Assembly (NCBI GenBank): GCA_028287105.1
Contig: JAQBQH010000150.1
Coordinates: 1 to 64,000, forward strand
Origin: Myxococcales bacterium
GTDB lineage: Bacteria > Myxococcota_A > Polyangia > Palsa-1104
Reading direction: 5' to 3'
Length of the DNA stretch: 64,000 nt
Position 1 is the first letter of the stretch. The number at the start of each line of letters is the position of its first letter. The notes beneath the pieces are model-generated. The model saw nothing but the letters and a program-made list of their open reading frames with translations, was not told the origin of the DNA and did no database searches. This document shows positions 18,330-25,928 of the stretch, piece after piece. A program made the position numbers and the translations under genes.

Positions 18330-19232
18330 ATGCAAATCCCATCGGGGCGAATCCTCGTTGTCGTTGGTCTTCTTTGCGCCGGCGCGAGCGCACAGGCACA
18401 GCAACCCGAGCAAAAGCTCGAGACGCAAAAGCTGACGGACGACCTCTATCTCATTACCGGACCGGGCGGAAACATCGCGCTGCGCGTGGGCAAGACGGCA
18501 GCGTTTCTCGTCGACGACCAGATCGCTCCGATGACGCCTCAGCTCAAGAAGGCGATCGCCGCGGTGACCGCGAAGCCGGTTCGGTTCGTGTTCAACACGC
18601 ACTGGCACTTCGATCACACCGGCGGCAACGCGGTCTTCGGTGGCGAGGGTGCGGTCATCGTCGCCCACGAGAACGTCCGTAAGCGGCTCTCGACCGAGCA
18701 GTTCTCGAAAATGCTCAACAAGAAGATGCCGCCGTCGCCAGAGCCGGCTTTGCCGGTCATCACCTTCGCCGACTCGCTGTCCTTTCATCTCGACGGAGAG
18801 GACATCGACGTGTGGCACGTTCAACCCGCGCACACGGACGGTGATTCGATCGTCTATTTTCGCAAGGACAATGTCCTGCACATGGGCGACACCTACTTCT
18901 CATCGGGCTATCCGTTCATCGATCTGAGCTCGGGCGGCACCGTCGAAGGCTATATACGGGCCGCGGATCGCGCGCTGGCCATGGCGCAGCCGACGACGCG
19001 TATCATTCCCGGTCACGGCGCGGTCACCGACCGCAACAAGCTCAAGCAGTTCCGCGACATGATCGTGGCGATCCGCGACCGCGTGAAGAAGCTCGTCGCC
19101 GAGGGCAAGACCCTCGAGCAGGTACAAGCCGCCAAGCCGACCGCCGAATTCGATGCCGCCTGGGGGGCGTTTTTCATCAAGCCGGCACAGATGGTCGAAA
19201 CCGTGTTCGAGGATTTGAGCAAGAAGCGCTGA
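18330..19232 (+). CDS. Secreted metallo-beta-lactamase-fold hydrolase
   Basis: A 300-residue protein with a signal peptide (hydrophobic to about residue 20, AxA-type cleavage at AQAQ). The zinc motif THWHFDHTGGN gives His91, His93, Asp95 and His96; further ligands are likely in VQPAHTDGDS, HMGDTYFS and IPGHG. The family is broad (glyoxalase II, lactonases, SoxH/QuinoMBL-like periplasmic hydrolases). The secreted form with a PAHTDGDSIVYF motif is closest to periplasmic QuinoMBL-like proteins. It is not evidence of beta-lactam resistance. It starts 61 bases from the divergent gene at 17285. Confidence 0.9.
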   Translation: MQIPSGRILVVVGLLCAGASAQAQQPEQKLETQKLTDDLYLITGPGGNIALRVGKTAAFLVDDQIAPMTPQLKKAIAAVTAKPVRFVFNTHWHFDHTGGNAVFGGEGAVIVAHENVRKRLSTEQFSKMLNKKMPPSPEPALPVITFADSLSFHLDGEDIDVWHVQPAHTDGDSIVYFRKDNVLHMGDTYFSSGYPFIDLSSGGTVEGYIRAADRALAMAQPTTRIIPGHGAVTDRNKLKQFRDMIVAIRDRVKKLVAEGKTLEQVQAAKPTAEFDAAWGAFFIKPAQMVETVFEDLSKKR

Positions 19233-19233
19233 A

Positions 19234-19262
19234 TTGACAGCGCCTGGTACCGGTCCTACTGT
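19234..19262 (+). promoter_or_regulatory. Candidate sigma-70-type promoter for the gene at 19291
   Basis: A perfect -35 hexamer TTGACA (19234-19239) is followed by 17 bases and TACTGT (19257-19262) as a -10 element. The distance to the start codon at 19291 is typical. Confidence 0.5.
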
Positions 19263-19290
19263 TTAAAGCTGCCGAAAGAGGGAGGGTCGT

Positions 19291-19779
19291 ATGCGTACAT
19301 GGCTTGGCGTTGCTGCACTCGGTCTGATGGTTGGAACGCCCGCGGCATGGGCGAAAGAAGCTGCCGCGACGGTCGGCGGCGGACACATGCAGCATTGCCC
19401 ATCATCGGTCGCCGGGGCAAAGACGGAGATCAAAGACTCCAAGGATGGCATCGAGATCACCGTCACGAGCACCGACGCGGCGAAGACCGAAGACATCCGG
19501 AAGCGCGCCAAGCACATGGTCGATTCGGCGAAGAGCGATCCGACGGCCGTCGTGCACAACGGCGAGGGTCACGGTGGCGGTGGGCTGGGCTTGTGCGAAG
19601 TCGTGCTCAAGGACACCACGGTCACGTCAGAGGATGTCGATGGCGGCTCCAAGATCACGGTCAAGCCGACCAAGGCGGTCGACCTCGAGTGGCTGAAGAA
19701 AGAGACGCGCTCGCGCCACGCCGCCAACAGCGGGGCGGGCAAGAAGAAGGCTCCGGCAGCCAAGGCCGCGACGCCGTAG
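19291..19779 (+). CDS. Small periplasmic protein, unassigned
   Basis: A 162-residue protein with a clear signal peptide (hydrophobic to AWAK, about residue 22). After cleavage it carries GGHMQHCPSSV, a His/Cys cluster, and a Gly/His stretch (HNGEGHGGGG) near residue 92, followed by LGLCEVVL. Two Cys could form a disulfide and the His residues could bind metal, but this is inference. The C-terminal tail is Lys/Ala-rich. GGGAGG precedes the ATG. I do not recognise the family with confidence. It ends exactly where the convergent gene ends, with no spacer. Confidence 0.8.
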   Translation: MRTWLGVAALGLMVGTPAAWAKEAAATVGGGHMQHCPSSVAGAKTEIKDSKDGIEITVTSTDAAKTEDIRKRAKHMVDSAKSDPTAVVHNGEGHGGGGLGLCEVVLKDTTVTSEDVDGGSKITVKPTKAVDLEWLKKETRSRHAANSGAGKKKAPAAKAATP

Positions 19780-22700
19780 TCACCGTACCGCTCGCGCTGC
19801 CAACGAGGCAGCGCTCGTAGCAGCCGAATAGGCGATCGCGGTGTTGCGCCGCGACAGCTTTCCCCACCCGAGCGGCACCCCGTCGAGCAGCCTGAAGATC
19901 GAACGCAGCGTCACCAACAACAGCAGCGGCCGATAGACGAGGCCCGAGGTCAGCATCGCGAGCACGTGCCGCGCGCGGCCGCCGGAGCGTCGCGCCAGCC
20001 ATGCGGCCGCGCCGAGTTGCAGCGCCTCGACACCGAAGAGCACGCCCGACGCGATCAACGCCGGTGTCAGATTGCCCGCCGCGCCACAGACCGTGAGCGA
20101 CAGGAGCGCCACCGGCGTCGCGAGCGGCAAGAGGATTTGGCAGACGATCATTGTCGGCCACACGCAGCGACCAAACACCCCCGGCTCGAGCGCAGCGCGG
20201 CGATGTTTCCACAACGCCTGCAGCGTGCCGAAGCTCCAGCGCACACGTTGCCGAAGCAGCGATCGGATGCCCGTCGGAACTTCGGTACGCGCGCGCGCCG
20301 AGGGCGCGTGGACGACGCGCCATCCGCGGCGGCATAGCGCCATCGCCAGATCCGCGTCCTCGGCCAGCGTGTCCGACGAGAAGCCGCCGGCTTCGAGCAC
20401 CGCACGCCGCCTCCAGGCACCGACGGCGCCCGGTACGATCGGCAGCGCGGCGAAGAGGTCCCATGCTCGCCGCTCGATCTCCTGCTGGGTCAGGTATTCG
20501 ACCGCCTGCCAGCGCGCGAGCGCGTTCTCGGGATTGCCGACCTCCGCCGTGCCGGCCACGGCGCCGACGCGCGGATCGCACATCGGCTCGATGAGGCGCC
20601 TCACCGTCGTTGGCGCAAACAGTGTGTCACCATCTAGCGCCACGACAATCTCGGTGCGACACACTGCCATCCCGGCCACGAGCGCCGCCGACTTGCCGGC
20701 GTTGGCCTTCCGCAGGAGTCGCACGCGCGGATCGCGGTGGAAGCGCGCAGCGACCAGGTCCGCCGTGCCGTCGGTCGAGCCGTCGTCGACGACCACGACA
20801 TCGACAGGCACGTCGCTGGCAAGTAGGGCATCGATCGTGCGCTCGATGACGAGTGCCTCGTTGAACGCTGGAATGATCGCAGTCACCGGCGGAAGCGGGC
20901 CGCGTGCCCGGAATCGGCACCGTCGCCTTTCGCTCGATAACGCCGCGCCGATCAGCAGCAGTGCTCGCGCGAGGACGAGCGCAAGGGTTGCGATCAGCAC
21001 GCCGCGCAACAGCGGTGCAGCCGCGAACGCCGCCCGCAGCGCGTAGCCCGAGAGTAGGTGCGTCGATGCCGCATGCGTCGCCCGGGAAGAATCGGCGACC
21101 GACGGCATGACATCGTCGCGTGACTTTCCTACGAGCGCCGGCAACGGCACGAACTGCAATCCGCGCGCACGCAGTCCGGCGATGATTGCCGGCAGCGCAG
21201 CAACCGTCGCGCTTCGATCTCCGCCGCCGTCGTGGAGGAGGATGACGCCGCCTCGTTCGGTTCGCGCGAGGACCTGGCGCGTGAGCTCATCGGCGGTAGG
21301 CTGCTGCCAGTCGCGCGGATCGACGTCGGCGTCGACCACCAGATAGCCGAGCGCACCAGCGCGCGCGAAGGCTGCCGCGCTCGCGAGCGTTCGCGGCTCG
21401 ACGTCTGCCAGCGACGGCGGCCGATACATCGACGGCCGCCGTCCGAGGAGCGACTCCAGCAGTTGCGACGTCGCCTCCAACTCGGTTCGGAGCCGCCGCT
21501 CGCCCACCCGATCGACATCCGGATGTGTGAACGTATGGTTGCCAATGTCGTGACCTTCGGCAAAGGTTCGCCGCACCAGATCGGGCGTGCCGGCGGCTTG
21601 TGCGCCGACGATGAAGAAGCTGGCGGAGACGTGCTCGCGCCGCAGGATGTCGAGAATGGCGGGCGTGAACCGTGGATCGGGACCGTCGTCGAACGTGATC
21701 GCGACCTCCCCCGGCACCACACCGGCGCGGCGTACTAGGTACGACGAGGGCGACACCAACCACTCCTGACCGACGATGCGGCCGGCCCGCACGTCGAGCG
21801 CGCGTCTTCCCGATTCAGGTGCGAGCGCGAGCGTCAGAAACGGCCCGTCCCCTTCATTAATGATGCGCGGCTCGGCCGGCACCTCGCTCGCCCGTGGTGG
21901 CGGGCGCCAACGCCAGAGGGCATCCCAAACCGCCGGGTCCTCTCCGCCCAGCCGCCACAGTGCGACGGCACGCACGCGCGCAGCCGCGGCGATGCGCGTG
22001 TGATTCCATACGCTGGCCGCGTCGGTGAGCCACACCTGGTGATGACCATCTTCGTCGCTGTACTGGAAGCGCACGTTGCCGGTCGCATCCCACCGCGGCT
22101 GAACGCGCGCCTCCTTGGCCGCGGCGTGAGCGTCGGCAAAAGAGATCGGCTCTGCTGATTGCTGGTCAATCCAATCGTAGCCGTAGATCGCGAGCCCCGC
22201 GACGAGCTTGTCGGCCTCGACGGCGGCCGCCGCGCCGCGCATCGCGTCGTCTACGAACCCATCGCTGGCGATGGATCCTGGCGGCGCGTCGGCGTCGTGC
22301 TCGTCGTAGGCCATGATGACGACCCGGTCGGCATCTCTTCCAAGCTGTGCCAGTACGCGGGCGTCGACACCGGCTGCCACATCGACGGCCACTTCCAGTC
22401 GAGCGGCGTGCAGCGCGGCCGCCAGGTCCATAACCACCGTCGGTAGCAGACCCCCGTCCTCGGCCAGCTCTTCAAAATCGAGATGCACCCCACCGAGACC
22501 TTCGCGGCGGCAGATGCCAATCAATGCGTCCGCCAGCCGCATGCGTGCGCGTCGGTCGCGCGCCAGCACGCGCACACGGTCGGCGCGCCAACCATCGCGC
22601 GGGTTGACGTTCTGCAGGAGCACGGTCGATCGCACGCTCAGCCTGGCCGCCAACTGAAGCGCGGCGCGGTCGAGATGATCGATTACGCTGCCGTCGTCAC

Positions 22701-23085
22701 CGAGCTCCAGACCGGTGAACGCGGCGGTGGAGATGTCGCGAGCGTGCGTGCGCAACGACGAGAGCGCGCCCGACACGCTCGGATCGATGAACGCGATCAC
22801 TTCGACCGGCGGCGCGTCGGAGACGGCTTCGAGATCAGTGGCCAGTGGCGGTGGCTCGTGCGCCAGCCGCTGTCCGGTTGCCGGATCGCGACCGGAATAC
22901 GGACGCCGGCCAGCGATCCGGCCAGGGCGGCGCGGCGACGGAAGCGTGGGCGCGGGCCGCTCGCGCGCGCGCAGCTCGAAGGCGCACAAGCCGATGGTTC
23001 CGACGGCGATCGACAGCAGCGCACCGACGGTAACGCGCATGATGCGAGCGCGTCGTAGAGTGGGATCGAGCAGGATGGTCGTCAT
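19780..23085 (-). CDS. Trimodular GH18 / polysaccharide deacetylase (NodB) / GT2 glycosyltransferase
   Basis: About 1101 residues. After an N-terminal membrane anchor (about 17-37) comes a GH18-like domain of the YaaH type (GGVHLDFEEL and AIYGYDW). Next is a NodB deacetylase with GEVAITFDDGPD, HDIGNHTFTHPD and RPPSL, all metal or catalytic motifs. After a membrane helix (around 660-690) follows a GT2 synthase domain with DDGST, DGDT, the ED motif LAEDAD and QRVRW, then C-terminal membrane helices. Such synthases polymerise N-acetylglucosamine-like sugars. Having hydrolase, deacetylase and synthase in one chain parallels PgaB plus PgaC. ATG 23085 is used; ATG 23040 is an alternative. It diverges from a predicted outer-membrane barrel. 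Confidence 0.9.
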   Translation of the reverse strand: MTTILLDPTLRRARIMRVTVGALLSIAVGTIGLCAFELRARERPAPTLPSPRRPGRIAGRRPYSGRDPATGQRLAHEPPPLATDLEAVSDAPPVEVIAFIDPSVSGALSSLRTHARDISTAAFTGLELGDDGSVIDHLDRAALQLAARLSVRSTVLLQNVNPRDGWRADRVRVLARDRRARMRLADALIGICRREGLGGVHLDFEELAEDGGLLPTVVMDLAAALHAARLEVAVDVAAGVDARVLAQLGRDADRVVIMAYDEHDADAPPGSIASDGFVDDAMRGAAAAVEADKLVAGLAIYGYDWIDQQSAEPISFADAHAAAKEARVQPRWDATGNVRFQYSDEDGHHQVWLTDAASVWNHTRIAAAARVRAVALWRLGGEDPAVWDALWRWRPPPRASEVPAEPRIINEGDGPFLTLALAPESGRRALDVRAGRIVGQEWLVSPSSYLVRRAGVVPGEVAITFDDGPDPRFTPAILDILRREHVSASFFIVGAQAAGTPDLVRRTFAEGHDIGNHTFTHPDVDRVGERRLRTELEATSQLLESLLGRRPSMYRPPSLADVEPRTLASAAAFARAGALGYLVVDADVDPRDWQQPTADELTRQVLARTERGGVILLHDGGGDRSATVAALPAIIAGLRARGLQFVPLPALVGKSRDDVMPSVADSSRATHAASTHLLSGYALRAAFAAAPLLRGVLIATLALVLARALLLIGAALSSERRRCRFRARGPLPPVTAIIPAFNEALVIERTIDALLASDVPVDVVVVDDGSTDGTADLVAARFHRDPRVRLLRKANAGKSAALVAGMAVCRTEIVVALDGDTLFAPTTVRRLIEPMCDPRVGAVAGTAEVGNPENALARWQAVEYLTQQEIERRAWDLFAALPIVPGAVGAWRRRAVLEAGGFSSDTLAEDADLAMALCRRGWRVVHAPSARARTEVPTGIRSLLRQRVRWSFGTLQALWKHRRAALEPGVFGRCVWPTMIVCQILLPLATPVALLSLTVCGAAGNLTPALIASGVLFGVEALQLGAAAWLARRSGGRARHVLAMLTSGLVYRPLLLLVTLRSIFRLLDGVPLGWGKLSRRNTAIAYSAATSAASLAARAVR

Positions 23086-23149
23086 GGTGCGCGACGCAAA
23101 GCAGGAGACGGGCCAACGGTTGGCGCGCTTCCTGCTCTGGGGTTGCGAC

Positions 23150-23965
23150 ATGCGCAAGCTGCTGTTCATTGCGATGGCGTGGGTGAACGTTGGTGGTTCG
23201 TTGGCGCACGCCGTCGAGCTGCGTAGTGAGCTCGCTGTCGGCAAGGAGTTCGTCTACGTCACGAACGGCGCCGAGACCGAGTTGCTCGACGGCCAGCTGG
23301 GGATCGGCGCGGGACTGACGATGGTCAGCGACTACGCCACCGAGCGATACGGCGCTCACGGCCTCATCGAATATCGCGGCGCGTATCTGTCGGCCGGCGT
23401 GACCGCTACATTCGGGCCGCGACAGCAGCGGCGCAGTTGGGCGTCGGTCGATCCTCACGCCGAGCTACACGTCGAGGGCCAGCGCTGGAGCGTTCGCGCC
23501 GACACCGGCGTCCTTCTGCGACGCATCGACGTCGCGGCGCCAGTCGGCTCGATCAGCGTCGACCAGCTTCAGCTTCACGTCGGCGCGCAGGCGACGATCG
23601 AAGGGCGCTGGCGGGTGGGCGCGCTGGCCCTGTACTCCTTCTACGATCCGAGCCCAGCGGGCGCGCGCTTGCGCGACCTCGATCTGGGCCTGGCCGTGAC
23701 GCTAGCGGGCCGTCCTGAACGATGGGCCGCAGGCGCTCACGCCGCGCGCCGATTGTCGCGCCCCTTGTGGCTGGAGCTGGGCATCACGGGCGTCGTGTAC
23801 GCGAACGGGCGTGGAAGCGCCTTGGTGCCGCGTGCCGGTCTGCTCTTGGGTCCGTGGCGAGGGATCAGCATCGGCGCGTCGGTGGATCTCGTGGCTGATC
23901 TCGATCCGCTGGTCGAAGAGCGCGTGCGCGCCATCGGCGGTCTCGAGTTGGAGTACGAACGATGA
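23150..23965 (+). CDS. Predicted outer-membrane beta-barrel protein
   Basis: A 271-residue protein with a signal peptide (MRKLLFIAMAWVNVGGSLAHA). The mature part alternates polar and hydrophobic residues in many short strands with Gly and aromatic girdle residues and ends in LELEYER, consistent with a small outer-membrane barrel. No family was recognised. The gene is divergent from the GH18-NodB-GT2 fusion with about 64 bases between starts, so a shared promoter region and a role in exporting or anchoring its polysaccharide are inferred. Its stop overlaps the ATG of the next ORF (ATGA at 23962). Confidence 0.75.
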   Translation: MRKLLFIAMAWVNVGGSLAHAVELRSELAVGKEFVYVTNGAETELLDGQLGIGAGLTMVSDYATERYGAHGLIEYRGAYLSAGVTATFGPRQQRRSWASVDPHAELHVEGQRWSVRADTGVLLRRIDVAAPVGSISVDQLQLHVGAQATIEGRWRVGALALYSFYDPSPAGARLRDLDLGLAVTLAGRPERWAAGAHAARRLSRPLWLELGITGVVYANGRGSALVPRAGLLLGPWRGISIGASVDLVADLDPLVEERVRAIGGLELEYER

Positions 23966-24888
23966 ATCGTCGTCGCAGGCTCTGGATTGCGCGGCGGTAC
24001 GCCCGTCGGGTCGTGCGCACTGCACACGTGCGCGCCGACGCTGCGACCCAGCTCGTTCATCGTATTCTCGACGCGACCGAACGCGGTGCGGAGCGGCTGC
24101 TCGATACGATCGACCGCGTCCTGCATACCGCGAGGAGCGCGATGAAGAGACTTGGACGCTGGCTCGCGCCTGTCCGGCGCAAGCGTGCGCGCAAGCGACG
24201 CGCAGCGCCGCCGCCGGCAGTTCCGCGACGGAGCCGCAAACGAATTGACCCTCCTCGCGCGCGCTGCGTCGTCGACGTCGGCTCGAAGGTGAAGCGGAAG
24301 GAGAAGCGGAAATCAGCGAGCGCGCATGGGGGACGGCAGCGCCTCTCGACTGGCGTCGAGCGGGTTCGACGCATCGACGTCTCGCGCGAACTCCTCTCGC
24401 GCCGAGTGGATGACGAACGGCCCGCCGCTTTCTTCTGGGACTTCCTGGTCCATCTGGTCTTCACCAACGTGTTCGCCGGACGTCGCGGACATCAAGAATT
24501 CCTGAGCCAGCTCCACCGCCAGATCGTCGCGGGAGTGCGCCGCACCGCCGTCTGGATCGCGCAGAAAGGCATCGGCATCGTCCGTGCGGGGACTGCGCTG
24601 GCGTCGGGTCTTATTGGGGACCTTCATCATCGCCTCCATTCACTCAAGCCACTGACAAAACAAGTTAAGCCGGCTCGGGCGCGTGGCAATCGCTCGCAGT
24701 CGTCAAATGGCCGGACATCGCAAAAGCAAGAGCAGCGGCGCGCGGCATCGAAGCAGGCGAAGAGAAAGCGAAGCTCTACAAAGCGGAGTCTACGCCTTCC
24801 GCCGGAGGATGCATCGTCAATTTCACAAACCGGCGATCGCGTTCCGCGCGCGCGACGAAGTCATCGATCGCGTCGCGCGGCGAATTGA
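23962..24888 (+). CDS. Doubtful Arg/Lys-rich ORF coupled to the barrel gene
   Basis: An open frame of 308 codons whose ATG overlaps the preceding stop (ATGA), which favours at least its 5' end being translated. The product would be extremely basic (RKRARKRR, KVKRKEKRK), with no recognised domain. From 24313 onward it lies fully antisense to a better-supported minus-strand gene, so the 3' two-thirds may be a shadow. If the ORF is not real, 23966-24312 holds nothing else that I can identify. Both reading frames being genuine would be a true antisense overlap. Confidence 0.3.
   Translation: MNRRRRLWIARRYARRVVRTAHVRADAATQLVHRILDATERGAERLLDTIDRVLHTARSAMKRLGRWLAPVRRKRARKRRAAPPPAVPRRSRKRIDPPRARCVVDVGSKVKRKEKRKSASAHGGRQRLSTGVERVRRIDVSRELLSRRVDDERPAAFFWDFLVHLVFTNVFAGRRGHQEFLSQLHRQIVAGVRRTAVWIAQKGIGIVRAGTALASGLIGDLHHRLHSLKPLTKQVKPARARGNRSQSSNGRTSQKQEQRRAASKQAKRKRSSTKRSLRLPPEDASSISQTGDRVPRARRSHRSRRAAN
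24313..24627 (-). CDS. Small acidic hypothetical protein
   Basis: A 104-residue acidic protein. The second half reads EESGGPFVIHSAREEFARD followed by VDASNPLDASREALPS, a motif pattern (GGPFV...EF...D-SNP-DA-RE-P) that I associate with a small conserved family of unknown function. The start at 24627 is chosen because GGAGG at 24633-24637 lies five bases upstream; ATG 24639 is in frame but overlaps that site. It is antisense to the basic ORF at 23962, whose claim is weaker. Confidence 0.6.
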   Translation of the reverse strand: MKVPNKTRRQRSPRTDDADAFLRDPDGGAAHSRDDLAVELAQEFLMSATSGEHVGEDQMDQEVPEESGGPFVIHSAREEFARDVDASNPLDASREALPSPMRAR

Positions 24889-24917
24889 CGCATCGCGGAC
24901 GTGCACGGCCCGCTTTA
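24628..24917. other. Intergenic region upstream of the small acidic gene
   Basis: About 290 bases, less GC-rich than the surroundings (for example, around 24640-24670). It probably holds the promoter of the minus-strand gene at 24627 and the 3' region of the patatin gene. A basic plus-strand ORF beginning at 24707 is open here but has no support. Confidence 0.4.
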
Positions 24918-25928
24918 CTAGCTGTCGCGCTTCGCGAGGTCGTCGAGAACCAGGTTCGCCATGTCGTGGCCGGCCGTCATGTACTGCTCGCGCAAATTAC
25001 GATGCAGGAATCCGGCGAACGCGTTGCCGGGCAGCTCGCGCGCCGGACGAATCGTGATGATCTCGAGCGGACGCGCGTCGAACGCCTTCAGCACCTGCGT
25101 CACCTGCTCGTCGTCGAGCACTCCGTCCGTCGCGAGGGCATGGATGCGTGCGATCACTAGATTTACGCGCTCGGCCTCTTGCAGGTCGCGATAGAGCCGC
25201 TCGTGGATGAGGACATCGACGAGACGCGCCGCCAGCTCGACGCCTCGGGGAACCTTGTCGGCATCCAGCTCCGCCGGGTACGGCGCGAGGATGATCACCC
25301 GGTCGGCGCCGCCGTCGGCGGCCAGCTTGACCGGCACGTCGTTGACGACCCCGCCGTCATAGCAGGGCCCGAGTCCGGGGACCTCGACTGGATTGAACAG
25401 CACCGGGAATGCGGCCGAGGCCGCGGCGGCGTTGTAGATCCGCTCGCGACCACTGTCGTCGTCGAAGTCGCCGTCCTCGAACGCCAGTACGCCCTCGAAC
25501 GTCGTCGCCGTCTGTCTACTGATCTGGTGCCGAACTCCTTGCAGGACGGCAACCACGATGCGCAGCCTCACGTGATGCAGCGCACTGGTCGTGATGGCCG
25601 GCAGCTCGCGACGCATCAGCTCGACGATACGCGCCGAGTCCGACAAGCCGCGACCGTCGAGCGCATCGCGCAACGTGAGGTGGAAGATGTGCATCCAGTC
25701 GGCGTCGTCGCGCCACAGGGTCAGGAGCCGCCGGGTCGCATCCCGCTCGCGGCCTGCGCGCACGGCGCCGGCGAGCATCGTCGCGTTGAGCGAGCCGGAG
25801 CTGGTACCGATGACGATCGACGGCCGGATTCCGCGCTCGATGAGCACGTCGAGCGCGCCGGCCTCGAACGCGCCTTTGGCGACTCCGCCAGAGAGGACCA
25901 CCGCGGTGCGTGGAGCGTCGGTGGCCAT
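24918..25928 (-). CDS. Patatin-like phospholipase
   Basis: A 336-residue acyl hydrolase. The oxyanion loop is SGGVAKGAFEAG (about 13-24), the nucleophile elbow GTSSGS places catalytic Ser43 within GxSxG, and the catalytic Asp is in YDGGVVNDVPV (about 212). This Ser-Asp dyad is diagnostic of bacterial patatins, which cleave lipids or phospholipids. No signal peptide is seen, so it is probably cytoplasmic or membrane-associated. Its ATG shares one base with the stop of the amidohydrolase (TGATG at 25926-25930), so they are co-translated. Confidence 0.93.
   Translation of the reverse strand: MATDAPRTAVVLSGGVAKGAFEAGALDVLIERGIRPSIVIGTSSGSLNATMLAGAVRAGRERDATRRLLTLWRDDADWMHIFHLTLRDALDGRGLSDSARIVELMRRELPAITTSALHHVRLRIVVAVLQGVRHQISRQTATTFEGVLAFEDGDFDDDSGRERIYNAAAASAAFPVLFNPVEVPGLGPCYDGGVVNDVPVKLAADGGADRVIILAPYPAELDADKVPRGVELAARLVDVLIHERLYRDLQEAERVNLVIARIHALATDGVLDDEQVTQVLKAFDARPLEIITIRPARELPGNAFAGFLHRNLREQYMTAGHDMANLVLDDLAKRDS

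Noticed and set aside
18316-18332. GGCATGATGCCGCG as a sigma-54 promoter
   Set aside because: The -24-like GGCA is present but the -12 TTGC element is missing, and it overlaps the start codon.
18330-19232. Calling the metallo-beta-lactamase-fold protein an antibiotic-resistance gene
   Set aside because: The fold is shared by many hydrolases; nothing in the motifs or context points to beta-lactams.
24707-25057. Small basic plus-strand ORF starting MAGHRKSKSS
   Set aside because: No ribosome binding site or family; it runs into the antisense of the patatin gene and so looks like chance.
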